Shown: positions 45,089 to 56,441, counted from the first letter of the stretch. The stretch: 64,000 bases of DNA from Salvia splendens (GCF_004379255.2 NC_056033.1:37102719-37166718); one strand, 5' to 3'. Made by a program: numbers and translations. The notes: a model not told the origin generated them from the sequence alone.

Positions 45089-46480
45089 TTCAAGTAGTCT
45101 TTGTCTTCTGTGGAGATGGGAGCAACTGTCCAACAAAAAAAAATGGATTTAATACCGTAAGCACAATTGTAAGAGAAAATAAAATATAAAGAGGTTTATG
45201 ACAAGACACGAGAATTTTAAGATTTGTTATATCATAGTAATATTTACGTTTAGAGAAAACGCTCAGAAACAAACACCACAATGTAAAAACAATGGACACT
45301 GGAATCAATAAAAGGCAGATATATACCTGGTAGCAGGAGATGAGAGAGCTGGCGAATCCAAAAGCACCAGTTACACGAGGGGTAACTTTCTTGGGTGACA
45401 GTTGAAGCAAACCAACAGCAACAACTATGTCCATGCCAGCCTTGATAAGAGCAAGTGATCTCTCATTTGATTTTTGAAGCTTAGCTTGGTATTGTTCATT
45501 CTGCAGTGGAGATGCAACCAAGAAGAATAAACACAAAGAATATCAACAACAAGAATCCAAGCCTTAAAACTGTCATATTAATTTTATTAGGGGTCTCAAA
45601 AAGCAGACCTTATATTTATTAGTGTTCTTCAGCTCTTTTTCTAACTTTTTCATTGATCCAGATAGCCTTCCAATTTCACCAATCTGAAGAGAGACAAACA
45701 AGCACATCAGGTATTGATAAACCTAAAAACTTAACAAAAGTTATATCAAGCTGAAGCGAGAAGACAATGAAAGAGCAAACCTCGACAAGGGTGGTGCAAA
45801 CAGAAGAACTAAGCCAGCAATACAGAGATATCCTTCCAATCAATTCAGTGCGTTCTTTGTTCTGCATAGTAAAATTTGCTACTTACATAAATGATCTTTC
45901 GTTTCACCAACTCTGTCAAACTAGGCAAGTTTTAAGACATACCTTATAGATGCCTGTCCTACCAAGCCACACAATTTGATCCAAAAACAAGAAAGAGGAC
46001 AAGAGTGCATTTTTCGACTGAAATAGACACCAAAAAAAAGAGATAAGTCGTATAGTATACAAAATAATATTAGGTTCAGATTTCTATACAAGAAGAACGA
46101 TTACCTTTCCCAACAAAATCAGAGGAAGTGGAGTTCCTGGAGCATTTGGACTAACAAGAGCATGGAGATCATTGATGAACTGCAAAATGGATATATATTG
46201 GAAACTTTTTAGGTTATACGTAATAGGGAGTATATTTCAAAGGGAAAAATAGTAGTATATTCTAAAGAATGAAATCCTCACAACTGACCTTGAACAATCG
46301 AAAAACTTTTCGAGCCAAGCTAGTTGATTTGTCAACATTCTGGGCTGTTCCAGGCTCTCCATTACTCAAGAACTTTGAACCATACTGTATTGCCCTGCAT
46401 ATCTTGTCCCTTGCTTCAGCTTTGTTCAGATATAAAACAGCAAGGGCAAGCTCTGCTCTGGCAACATCCAGCGAACTCAT
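45089..46480 (-). CDS. PEX11: Peroxisomal membrane protein PEX11 (PEX11C/D/E type), 7 exons
   Basis: Minus-strand exons 46480-46289, 46179-46105, 46017-45943, 45861-45781, 45683-45609, 45500-45327 and 45124-45089, all GT-AG and all phase 0, give 235 residues, the length of plant PEX11C/D/E. Signature segments are AELALAVLYLNKAEARDKI, QYGSKFLSNGEPGTAQNVD, LLSSFLFLDQIVWLGRTGIY and GRISLYCWLSSSVCTTLVE. PEX11 proteins remodel the peroxisome membrane and drive elongation and proliferation. An amphipathic N-terminal helix and hydrophobic segments near the middle and C-terminus fit. The last exon is only 12 codons and ends in the basic tail SPQKTKTT. Confidence 0.95.
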
Positions 46481-47942
46481 GTTTTATTTTGTTGAAGCTG
46501 AAATTTTGAGATACCACATCAGTCAATGAAAATATTGGGTTTAATTACAAGTTACAGGCTGTTTCGTGTCATATTTTACTTTTCAATGGCATAATGAGTA
46601 ACATATTAGCATGTAAAAGTTATTTAAGCAGAGAATACAAAGATGTGGAGCATGTAACACACGACTAACTGCTCCAACCAACTTCATGCTCACAAAATGA
46701 ATGAAGCACAAGCACCATAGTAAGGAAACTAAAGCAATAGAGCTGCAATCTAGCAATCAATAACTTCGGGCATCAAGTAATTTCAGCAGTCGTGATCGGA
46801 AGCAGGCGAGCAGCTCTTGTTATTCAACTAACCCTCGAATGAAGCTTGCAAAGTTCCTCTTTTACCGAGAGTAACTTATGAATATGATATTATGATGCTG
46901 TTTAGTGTGATCAGAAACAACAAAATCACATGATCCAATTCCACAGCCAACACCTCTCATGTTTGATGAGCTATTTAGTAATGAGTAGTGTTCACATAAA
47001 GCAAAACCCCCAAATTCCCAATGCATATTGCATCAACCTCATAACTAAGTACTATTCAACAGCTTTTTACCCCAAAATTTCAGCAGACAATTAGATAGAA
47101 TTAAGCTAATAGCTAAACCAGCAGAAATTCAAACACTGACTACACTATTTTTGTTGTTCTTAAGTTGGCAATACCACTCTTAGGAAGAGGAAATTACACA
47201 CACAACACTTGGATTCAAATAACAGGAATCTATATTTCATTTCCTTGAAGTAAAAAAAAAATACGAATCAACCATCGGAAAATCGAAAAACAGCAAAAAA
47301 AAAGTCCTAATCTAGTGCCTGAATCGGAAGATTAGCAATAATCTAGGCAAAATCAGAGCATCAGATTTTTACGCTACACGTAGAGACACGCACTTGAAAG
47401 ATATTGATTACCACCGGGAATTGTGCCCACACCTTTTCTCTTGAAATCCACAACAGAAATTTTTAGCTCTGTCTCTCTCTAAACTCTCACTCTCTCCTCT
47501 CTTTTAAAATGAGGATTATTTGCTAAGATGATTCAGATAATAGGCCGGCGGCGGAGATGAAGGCAAGGCGTGTTTGGTCCTCTTCTTTTCTATTTCATTT
47601 TTTTTATAAATATACGTAGAAAACAAGAAAATTTACAAGTGCAAATTTTTTATGTCTTTCATTTGGGGATAGACATCCAACGTCATTAGGATATCCATCG
47701 ATTGATCCAACGGTTCACATAGCTTACAATTTGCGTGTGGGATTAAATTGTGTTTGTCTGCTAGCAATTTTATTTTATTTCTTTTGAGAAAAATCAACGA
47801 AGATATTTCCATTATCCCATTTCGAAATACTAATAAATTTAACGTGATAACTGAAAAGTGAGGATATCCAATGTGTATCCCAAGAACATTGTGGGGACAT
47901 GGATTACTATTTTAATTCAACCTTTTTCATTCGCCACAATAT
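46481..47942 (-). promoter_or_regulatory. PEX11 5' UTR with probable leader intron, and promoter region
   Basis: Just upstream of the start codon the minus strand reads AAAATTTCAG then CTTCAACAAAATAAAAC, a good splice acceptor. A CT-rich leader-like exon lies at about 47410-47510 with a GGTAATC donor near 47410, so a 5' UTR intron of about 0.9 kb is likely. Sequence beyond about 47550 up to the Harbinger element at 47946 is the probable promoter. No other gene is seen here. Confidence 0.5.
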
Positions 47943-47945
47943 TAA

Positions 47946-49577
47946 GGCCATCCGCAATGGGGCGGACGATGGCACGCCCAATGGCGCGCATCGTCCGCGC
48001 CCGCCATCGTCCGCCCTATTGCGGGTGTGTGACATAGGCGCCCTATACTAAGGGCGTGGAGTATAGCGCGGACGATGCTCATCGTCAGCCCCATTGCGGC
48101 CTACGCGGACGATGGCCGCGGACGATAGGCCATCGTCCGGCCCACTGTGGGCTACGCGGACGATGGCACGCGGTTCGTTTTTTTATAAATAGAGTTCATT
48201 TGTAATTTCATTTAACGATTTCACTTTCAAAACTTATTTACATTTACATAATTACTACGAAATGGATTGAAGTCCCAATAGTCCTATGTTTAGCGGAGAG
48301 GCGCGTTGACCGGGTACAGAACCCGGCGAATATCGTTCGTTCGACGCCGACACCAAGTACGATCCCGATTTCAGTATGGAATCGTACGGGTTGTCAGACA
48401 TGGAGCCGTCTCCAAACCGACCAAGCGCTCCCTCCCGCCGTGACGCCGCAGCGGCCGATCCCGAACTAGCCGCGACCGCTTCCGCCCCAGCCAAAAAGAT
48501 GCGGAACCGGCAGCGGGCGCAGAAGTTGCCGCCTCCCGGAAATTGCGATGAGTACGCCCCCGGCCGTACGAACTACACCGACGACGAAACCCTCATTTTG
48601 GCCCGGTGTTGGGTAGATATATCGGAAGACCTGATTTTCGCGAACAACCAGAGGCAGGGCGCGTACTGGGAGCGCATCGTCGGCCTCTACACTGAGGCCA
48701 AGCCGCCGACCGCGTACAAGCGCAAACGTGAGAAACTCCGCAAGCACTGGGATCAAGTGAAGAAGCAAGTGAACTTGTACGCGGCGGAGTTCGAGAAATT
48801 CACGCGGGCACAGGGGAACGGCGAGAGCTTGAGCGACGTGCGCGCTAAAGCACTGTTGTCGTACCGGTCGATGTACGGCGACTTCAAGCACGAGGCCATC
48901 TGGGCGCTCTTGAGGGACAAGCAGAAGTTCCAAGGTGGAATTCTGCACACTGGTGCGCCGAAGAGGACGAAGACCACCGAAGCTGGTGATTACACGAGCA
49001 GCGGCAGCGGCAATCACCCGGTTGACCTCAACCGGACGTACGTGGATGAAGGGAGTTCCGGCACACCGGTGTCCTCCCGGCGTCAAGGCTGCGAAGGCCA
49101 AGGGGAAGGCGGCCGCGACCTCATCCTCGACCGCTGCAAACCTATCTCCGTTCCCGGAAACGCTCCCGACCCAGACGACCACCGCGTTTGAGTCGTTGGC
49201 AACAGCGTCGATGGCGAGGACGTTATTGCAGACGTACAAGGCCCTCAAGAAGTGTACCGACCCCGACGAAGCCGAATATCTCCGGGCGTTAATCGATGAG
49301 CTGCGTCGGAAGTTGGGAATTGCACCGACTTAGTTGTTTTTTTTTGTAAGTTGAATGGTGTAACTTTTTTTTATTAATGCGTCGCCATTTGTTATTTACA
49401 CGTTTTTTATTTACTCATTACTTGTTATTTGAAAACATTTAAATTAATTAAACAAAACAATAAAATGATGATGTGGCGCGCCATAGGGCGCCCCATTGCA
49501 GGAGGGGGGAAGGAGGATAAAACTGATGACGTAGCGCGCCATAGGGCGCGCCTTAGGGCGCCCCACTACTGATGCCC
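47946..49577 (+). mobile_element. PIF/Harbinger element with ORF1 gene only
   Basis: 1632 bp flanked by TAA (47943-47945, 49578-49580). The left end GGCCATCCGCAATGGGGCG matches the inward right end GGGCATCAGTAGTGGGGCG. The left subterminal region is rich in repeated GCGGACGATGG motifs. It has an ORF1-type gene but no transposase. Confidence 0.85.
48262..49333 (+). pseudogene. Harbinger ORF1 (Myb/SANT-like accessory protein), decayed
   Basis: The frame appears to start at ATG 48262, preceded by TATAAATAG near 48184. It has TGA codons at 48268-48270 and 48307-48309. From 48310 it is open through a trihelix/Myb-like region (NYTDDETLILARCWVDISED, YWERIVGLY, LRKHWDQVKKQVN) and the SYRSMYGDFKHEAIWALLRD segment. 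A small indel near 49080 then shifts the frame. The C-terminal helical region (LQTYKALKKCTDPDEAEYL) continues in the second frame to 49333. The family helps the transposase bind the element ends. Internal Met 48376 could still start a truncated protein. Confidence 0.8.
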
Positions 49578-49610
49578 TAATTCCACTTTTAAGACGGCGG
49601 GAATTGGTAA

Positions 49611-51573
49611 AGTCATCCACAATATTGTCGCTAAATCGTCCCTTAAATTATTATTCATGGTCTCATTGTACTTTTTACTCCATCTTTTAACTAAGGGACG
49701 GAACCTGCAACCCTCCGTCACTTATCTGTCCCTTAAATTACTATTCATTCAATTCCATTTTTTTTCCAACAAATTCAATTAATAAAAAATACACTCCATT
49801 AAAAATAAAATAACATTACAACATAAAATTCGAAAAAAACATAAGTAAAAATCCTAAAAAAATTAAAAATACATAATTTAATTTCCTCCGCCAAAGTTTA
49901 CCCAAATGTGCCCCATTAGATCATTTTGGAGTTGGGCGTTGGCGGTAGAGTCATGTTTCCTTGCCCGAATAGACAACCTTTCTTGTATAGATGGATGCAC
50001 TCCACTTCGAGACGGACTACTTGCGGTTGAGCTTCCGGGGGCTTCAGGGTCGAACCAATTTCCCGTCTTGGGTCCTTCGTCTTGGACAATCATGTTGTGC
50101 AAGATTATGCACGTATACATGATGTCGACCATGCTCTCCATGAACCACGTACGAGCCGGGGCTTTGATAATGTTGAAGCGCGCTTGGAGAACCATGAACG
50201 CCCGCTCCACATCCTTCCGAGCAGCCTCCTACTTCTGCGCAAAAAGCGTCTGCTTTGCATTCACAGGCCTAGTGCACGTCTTCACGAAGGTTGGCCACTT
50301 CGGGTAGATGCCGTCGGCAAGATAGTACCCTATTTTATAGCGCCGATTGTTAGCGGTGAAGTTGATGGCCGGCGCTTTACCATCCAAAACTTCGGCGAAG
50401 AGGTCGGATTGGTAGAGCACGTTTATGTCGTTGTTCGAGCCGGGGACCCCGAAGTACGCATGTCAGATCCATAGCCGGTAGTCGGCGACGGCCTCGGGTA
50501 TAATAGTGGGGTGGGTGCCTTTGTGGCCGCTTGTGTACGACCCCCTCCACGTCACCGGGCAATTCTTCCATTGCCAATGCATGCAATCAACGCTGCCAAG
50601 CATTCCGGGAATCCGTGCACTTGTTCGTGAAGGCGGAGCAGAAACTGGCAATTTTGCCCGGACGGCTTTGCAGAATTGGAACAAGCACATTCTCCTAGTG
50701 CAGTCTCCAATGTGGAGGTATTCGTCGAACACATCCACCGTTTGTCCAGTCGCAAGCTGACGTATTGTTGCAGTACATTTCTGCAGCGTCGTGTGGCTGG
50801 GACGGCCGACGGCGTCGAACCTTTCTTGGAAGAACTCTTCCCGGGCCGCCAATGTATTTGCGATGTGAAGAAATAGCGGTCGCCGCATGCGGAAACGGCG
50901 ACGGAAGTAGGTATCTCCCCACACCGGATTATCGCAGAAGTAGTCATGGACTAACCTTGCGGCGGCTTCCTCCCGGTTACGATGGAGGTAAGTCCGGGAG
51001 GGTCTTTAGGGCGGCGCGGCTTCCTCCGCCTCCCGACGTCGATATTCTTCAAGTGATTCTTCCATTATTCGACGCATTTGCTCATACGGATCCATGAGAT
51101 CGATTAAATTTGGGGGAAGAATAAAAGAGAGATGGTTTGAGATGAAAATTGGAGAGGAAATGGAGATGATTTGGGAAGAATAGATGTGTAGTTGTGTGTG
51201 AAATGATGATGAATTAGGAGTATTTACAGAGTAAAAAATATAAAAAATTTAAAAAAAGGAAAACGGCTATAAAAGGGTAATATTACCGTTTGCCAAATTT
51301 TATTTTATTTTTATTTTAATTTGAATTTTTTAAAAAATAATTTATTGCGTCAGCGTGACGAATCCCACTCGCGGGGCGGCGAGTGGGCGTCACGCATGGC
51401 CTGGGAGCTCGCCACGTCGCGGGAGCGCGTGGCGAGACGTCTCGCAACGGGTCTCGGAGGGACGGGCGATCCGGCTGGATGGTGACGGGACAAGACGCTG
51501 CAACGCGTCCCGCCGCCGTTCCGTCACGGAGGAACGAAATACGGGCCACCCGCGTAACGCGTTGCGGTTGGCC
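49611..51573 (-). mobile_element. PIF/Harbinger element with transposase gene only
   Basis: 1963 bp flanked by TAA (49608-49610, 51574-51576). The left end AGTCATCCACAA pairs with the inward right end GGCCAACCGCAA. The termini and subterminal DNA align with those of the small element at 53629-54710, so these two are one family. It lies only 33 bp from the ORF1-only Harbinger on its left, tail to tail with it. Confidence 0.88.
49878..51095 (-). pseudogene. Harbinger DDE transposase with three in-frame stops
   Basis: One continuous frame of 406 codons from ATG at 51095 to 49878, without frameshifts, but with stops at 51006-51008 (TAA), 50463-50465 (TGA, where relatives have Trp in RIWHAYFG) and 50229-50231 (TAG, before EAARKDVERAF). 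Catalytic Asp in GSVDCMHWQW, Asp in GSNNDINVL and Glu in KDVERAFMVLQ are all retained. The order and length match the transposase at 38782-40083. It is inactive as read. Confidence 0.88.
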
Positions 51574-51576
51574 TAA

Positions 51577-51999
51577 TAGTCGAAGAACTAATTTATTTAT
51601 ATAACTAATTAAATTAAATATAAAAGTCAATTATTTAATGAACCTAAGTACCTATATGTTCTCACAATAATGCTTTGGAGAAACAAATTTGACCAAGTTC
51701 TCATCCTCCAAATTGAAAAAGGAAGCTTTCACAATTTGGGCATGATTGGGCTTACCACCATTAGTTTTAGAGGATTACTACATACAATTATATATGCAGA
51801 CGGATCAATGAAATATAAATATAACAATATAAATGGGCCAATTATATTTCATGTTTGTTGCTTAGCATACTGTGTTAATTAGCACTCCGTACTACACACT
51901 TTTTTGCAAGTGGTAAACGATTTCATCCACCAACTGATATAGTACTATAATTTAAAATATCGTAGACAACAAAATCAACATAACCGTATAATTACTATG
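51577..51999. other. Intergenic; no gene seen
   Basis: AT-rich sequence between the Harbinger element and the SINE. A 70-codon ORF at 51670 has no recognisable features. Confidence 0.6.
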
Positions 52000-52530
52000 A
52001 AAAATCCAGTTTTCATTGCAGAGGCGATTCCGTCGCCTTAGCGGCCCCCACATCATGTGAAGGGGTTCAATCAGAATACGCAGTAACCCGTTAAAGGGGA
52101 GGCCTTAATCCACTGGCTACCAGAAGCCCATCTCTCAAGGCCTCATATTTGTGTGAGGCCTTAATCAATTAATCCACTGACTGTCAGAAGCCCATCTCTC
52201 AAGGCCTCATATTTGTGTGAGGCCTTAATCCACTGGCTGCCAGAAGCCCATCTCTCAATTACTATGAAAAATCCAGTTTTCATTGCAGAGGCGATTCCGT
52301 CGCCTTGGCGACCCCCACATTCTGGCCCGACATCATGTGAAGGGGTTCAATCAGGATACGCAGTAACCCGTTAAATTGGAGACCTTAATCCACTGGCTGC
52401 CAGAAGCCCATCTCTCAAGGCCTCATATTTGTGTGAGGCCTTAATCCATTAATCCACTGGCTGCCAGAAGCCCATCTCTCAAGGCCTCGTATTTGTGTGA
52501 GGCCTTAATCCACTGGCTGCCAGAAGCCCA
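51991..52530. repeat. 267-bp tandem duplication including SINE 3' half and its flank
   Basis: The sequence from ATTACTATGAAAAATCC at 51991 recurs from 52258, including bases that lie outside the SINE (the target-site flank). The duplication therefore happened after SINE insertion. Within each copy a 55-66 bp subunit (CCACTGGCTGCCAGAAGCCC ...) is also repeated two or three times. Confidence 0.85.
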
Positions 52531-52657
52531 TCTCTCAAGGCCTCATATTTGTGTCTGAGAGATGGAAGCAACTACACGACAACAGTGGGATTCGAACCCA
52601 GGCTCATTGCAGCAAGATCTGCCCCTCCGTTGCCAACTGCGCTACGCCCTTACGGGC
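52016..52657 (-). mobile_element. tRNA-derived SINE with internal tandem amplification
   Basis: On the minus strand the 5' end (52657) is tRNA-like, with an A box TAGCGCAGTTGG (52633-52644) and a B box GGTTCGAATCC (52588-52598). A body follows containing repeated GAGAGATGGGCTTCTGGCAG and AAGGCCTCACACAAATA units, and a 3' part with AACGGGTTACTGCGTA. Near-identical AAAAA(G)TCCAGTTTTCA sequences flank it (52000-52015, about 52658-52678), which fits a long target duplication. The 3' half is duplicated as a unit of about 267 bp. Confidence 0.8.
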
Positions 52658-52678
52658 AAAAAAAAAAGTCCAGTTTTC

Positions 52679-53625
52679 AAAATATATAGGTCGAGCACCA
52701 CATGTTAGTTATGATGCCCACCACACAATTAGGTTCAATTAATAATGCTTAATGATCATCCAAACAGCACGCAACAAATTTTAACTTTATCAGCCACCGA
52801 CCATATTCTGAGATGATATGATCTTCTTATATGCGAATGTTGAACCAATTGACATAACTCATAGATTTGGAATCTAGGTTTTAGTCAAATATATGAATTT
52901 TATGTATTTTGGTGTGTTTAAATTTTAAGATTGATAATGTGTGCAACTGATTTTTTTCTTTATTATTATAGTTTCTTCTAGTCGCCCGTATTTAGAGACG
53001 AGATAAAAAGTGTTCGTGCAACACATAAATAGTTAATGGAAGAGACTATTTTAGTGACATAGTTGCAAAAGCAAAAGCCCTTGTACCATCTATTATCGTA
53101 TTATCAATATGTGTTTTGAAATAGCGGATTAAAGAAGTGCAATAGTGCCATAGGAGCTAATACCACATATTGGTAGTATTTTTTTTGTTGAGGTATTACT
53201 TCTATTCTTGCAGCTGGCTACACTGCACATGCCTTGATGCACTCTTGCAAACCGCTCACGTGCATGGGAGCGTATGGTGCATGCCGAGTGCCACAGTTAA
53301 AAATTAATTTTAAAGTATTCTTGTTTAAAATAATTTATTCATATAACTAATTCAATTTTATTTTTAAAAAATTATTATAATAATAAAAGAAATAAATTAT
53401 TCTCCATATATTTATATAAATATATAGATTTGTTGAAAAGTATAATTATACAATTAAGGCTAGTTAAATAGTTAAATTTGAGATTTTATTTTATTTTATT
53501 TTATTTTATTTTTTTAACCCTTAAATTTGAGATTATACTCTAATAATTGAAGTAAAATTTTTGAAAAAATGTGGATTAATTTTTCATTTTGAGAAACGAG
53601 ATAGTTGAGGGTAGGAGGCTTTAAA
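52679..53625. other. Intergenic; no gene seen
   Basis: AT-rich, with a TTTTATTTTATTTTATTTTA simple repeat at about 53488-53512. No ORF with recognisable features. Confidence 0.65.
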
Positions 53626-53628
53626 TTA

Positions 53629-54710
53629 GGCCATCGGACACCCTGTCTCTTAACCGTCTCATCCCTTAACTATTCATGGGTTCCACTGTACTTTTCACTC
53701 CATCTCTTAACTAAGAGACAGAACATGCAATCCTTCATCTCTTATCCGCCTCTTAACCATCTCTTAACTTACTATTCATTCAATTTCATTTTTTTATTTT
53801 TATTTCCAACAAATTCAATTAATAAAAACACATTTCATTAAATAAAATAAAATTACAACATAAAATAAAAATACAACTTAAAATTCAAAAAAAAAGAGAC
53901 ATAATTAAAATCCTAAAAAAATAAAAATTACATAATTTAAAATACAATTTTATAGAAATTAAAAAAAACTACTCCGCCGGCAAATCATCCCCCGAAGGCG
54001 GTGGCGGTGCACTCAAGCTACCTGGAGTCGGAATACCAATTTGTCTTGCCATATACTCAATTCCGGCAAGATGAACTAGATATTGTGGAGGCGTCATGCG
54101 GGAAGTGTCTGTCATCGTGGCGGTCCAGTACATGGACAATATGGTGTTTGACGAACCGGAGTCAGAACCACCCAAGACATTGTACATGCCCCCAGTCGCC
54201 AAACGCGTTGATGTCAAACCCGTCGGAGCCGCCACCGCCATAGTTGCCGTCGCCGGACATTTTGTGATGACAATTGGAGAGGTTAAATGAAAATTGGAGA
54301 GGAAATAAAGATGATTTGGGAAGAATAAATGTGTATTTGTGTGTGAAATGAGGATGAAATAAAGGTATTTATAGAGTAAAAAAAGGAAAACGGTCGAAAA
54401 ACGGTAATATTACCGTTTTCGATTTTTATTTATTTATTTATTTATTTTTATTAAGTTCGATTTTTTTAAAAAAATAATTTATTGCGTCAGCGTGACGAAG
54501 CCCACTCGCAGGCCGGCGAGTGGGCGTCACGCATGGCGCCGGAGCGCGCCACGTCGCGCGAGCGCGTGGCGAGACAGCCCGCGATCCGTCTCGGTGGGAC
54601 GGGCGTCTCGGCGAGACCGGGACGAGACGGGACGCTGCAGCGCGTCTCGCCGCCGTCTCGTCTCGACGGGACGAGATACGAGCCACCCGCGGGACGCGTT
54701 GCGGGTGGCC
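53629..54710 (-). mobile_element. Short PIF/Harbinger deletion derivative
   Basis: 1082 bp flanked by TTA (53626-53628, 54711-54713), ends GGCCATCGG and GGCCACCCG. Its left 280 bp and right 250 bp are homologous to the ends of the element at 49611-51573. Almost all coding sequence is gone. Confidence 0.85.
53969..54260 (-). pseudogene. Short coding remnant in the Harbinger derivative
   Basis: From ATG at 54260 the minus strand reads a Gly/Asp-rich start (MSGDGNYGGGG then DGFDINAFGDWG) that shifts frame. A 90-codon frame from 54241 ends at 53969 in a Pro-rich segment. It looks like the N-terminal remnant of an ORF1-type gene, but the match is weak. Confidence 0.35.
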
Positions 54711-54713
54711 TTA

Positions 54714-55342
54714 GACAATTAAAACGAGGAGCCCATTGTAGGCCATCCAATAATGAAAATTAGATAAAATTATATGTCACCTATTTTACTGAGGATTTGA
54801 ATCGCAGAAGAATGACCCTTTCCACACAGCCCCTTTAGCCGCCATTTTCCCAAGAAAGATTCTTGATCACCAACTGTTCGATGGAAAGACAGTGGGTCCC
54901 AGAGAGTGGGCCCTACTGGAAAAATGCAAACGCACAAATCTGGATAGGGGAAGGAAGGAAGACTTGTTAAATAACTGAAGATCCCCATTTTCCAATTCTT
55001 GATAAGTGCCGACTTCCTGGTGAACTTGTCTTTATTTTATTGGACGGTTCTATTTTATAATTATTGGTTTCTGTTTGTCTATTCACTCATTTGGCCGTTC
55101 TTCTTGCTGTTTCTAAAGATGTGTAATGTCTCCTCATTGGCTCCCTCAGAAATACAACCTTTTTTCCTCTCCCATTTCTTGAAAAATCTTGATGCGTGCT
55201 TTACCTGCCCATTTTGCAGTTGATTTCTTTTTTTGGGGGATGATTTCTCACCTAACAGTTGACTTTCAGATGAAAAGAGCAATCTTGATCTAGGATTCTT
55301 GTTAATTGCACCCTGTTTTGTTTGAAGAAAATAGGTGGTGTG
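54714..55342 (+). promoter_or_regulatory. Probable promoter and 5' leader of the disrupted RING-H2 gene
   Basis: This non-repetitive stretch precedes the short N-terminal coding segment at 55343. T-rich tracts, a TTTTGCAG acceptor-like site at about 55211 and a second AG site at 55268 suggest a leader intron. No other gene seen. Confidence 0.35.
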
Positions 55343-55393
55343 ATGTTAGGGTCTGGGATGAATCTGATCACCACAATTATTGGGTTTGGAATG
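55343..55393 (+). pseudogene. First 17 codons of a probable RING-H2 gene, interrupted by Gypsy copy 2
   Basis: From ATG 55343 the frame reads MLGSGMNLITTIIGFGM. From memory this resembles the N-terminus of a family of small plant RING-H2 membrane proteins, which continue into a transmembrane helix. The frame is clean right up to 55393, where the retrotransposon LTR begins (TGATGG at 55394). The predicted 5-bp target duplication is GAATG (55389-55393). The rest of the gene, if present, lies beyond the window after the other LTR. The family call rests on 17 residues. Confidence 0.4.
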
Positions 55394-56103
55394 TGATGGT
55401 TGAGCGAATTTTTTGATGGTAGTAAATGCAGGTAAGGAATATAGATCACGACACAAAGAATTACGTGGTTCGATTTACTGAGGTAAATCTACGTCCACGG
55501 GGAGAAAGGAGGGCAAGATTGTATTGCTTGATCTGGTTTACAGCTTACAAATACAGACTTGCTATATGATCTTTTATGTCTAGAGAGCTCCCTTTCCTTC
55601 TGATCTAAGTTCTATTTATACATTGAACTAAGATCGTGGCTTGCATCACCAATAACTAGGTCGTGGCTTACATCACCACTAACTAGGTCGTGGCTTACAT
55701 CACCACTAACTAGGTCGTGGCTTACATCACCACTAAGTATGTCGTGGATGTCGTGGAGGTCATGAGATCCTGCATGGGTCCACCACGAAATAGATCGTGT
55801 AGTGGAGGTCGTGGAGGTTCTGCATGGGTCCACTATCTCCCAGTTCGGTCGAATACTGAGACCGAACTGCTGAACTATTGCCGAGCAGCTTTTGCCGATC
55901 TGAGAGTAGAGTTTGATTGGTCGGCTTTTACCGAGCCGTAGGCTGGGGCCGAACTCTTTGGTAATGCCGAACTGATTGGTCGGCTTTTACCGAGCTGTAG
56001 GCTAGGGCCGAACTCTTTGGTAATGCCGAACTGATACTCTTCCTTGGGCTTTGGGCTGATGGGCCGTCACTGCTATTGGGCTTGTTTAGTACGTACCCCA
56101 TCA
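55394..56103 (-). repeat. Gypsy copy 2, 3' LTR
   Basis: The ends align with the copy 1 LTR (TGATG...GCGAATT at the left; CGTACCCCATCA at the right). It has an extra tandem block of about four CTAGGTCGTGGCTTACATCA units (about 55650-55740) and a duplicated GCCGAACTCTTTGGTAATGC module (about 55945-56040). These explain the greater length. Confidence 0.9.
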
Positions 56104-56441
56104 CTACCCCCCCCGAAAAGCGAAGTGAATCACTTCGGCGAAGCGAGTCACTTCGGCATTCTGGATAAAGGTACGGGGGAGGCTGACGTCAGGGGACGTG
56201 CCTTGCGCGTGACTGCATTAAATGCGACAGTAAAATCCGGCCGTTGAATCCTGAAAAGGTGGGATTCGAAACGGTGCGATGATTTTGAAATCTTCTCCGA
56301 ATCTGATAAATACGTCCTTTCTTCATCAGTTGAACACTTTTGCTATTGCTTCTTCTGCATTCTCTCTCTTTTGCGTAAAAATTTCCTTCCGCTTTCAAGA
56401 ATTTCTTCAGAATTTCTTCAGACTTTCAAAGAGTAAGAACT

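Noticed and set aside
44646..45097. ORFs of 63 and 102 codons between tRNA-Cys and PEX11
   Set aside because: They overlap the PEX11 3' end on the other strand and show no protein-like features.
47946..51573. A single 3.6-kb autonomous Harbinger element with convergent ORF1 and transposase, ends GGCCATCCGCAA and GGCCAACCGCAA
   Set aside because: The outer ends pair well, but the left end of the right-hand element (49611) aligns with the left end of the separate copy at 53629, and both halves have their own TAA flanks. Two adjacent elements explain this better.
51355..51604. Arg/Ala-rich ORFs here and at 54438-54763
   Set aside because: They lie in the GC-rich terminal regions of Harbinger elements, occur on both strands and all frames, and show no conserved product.
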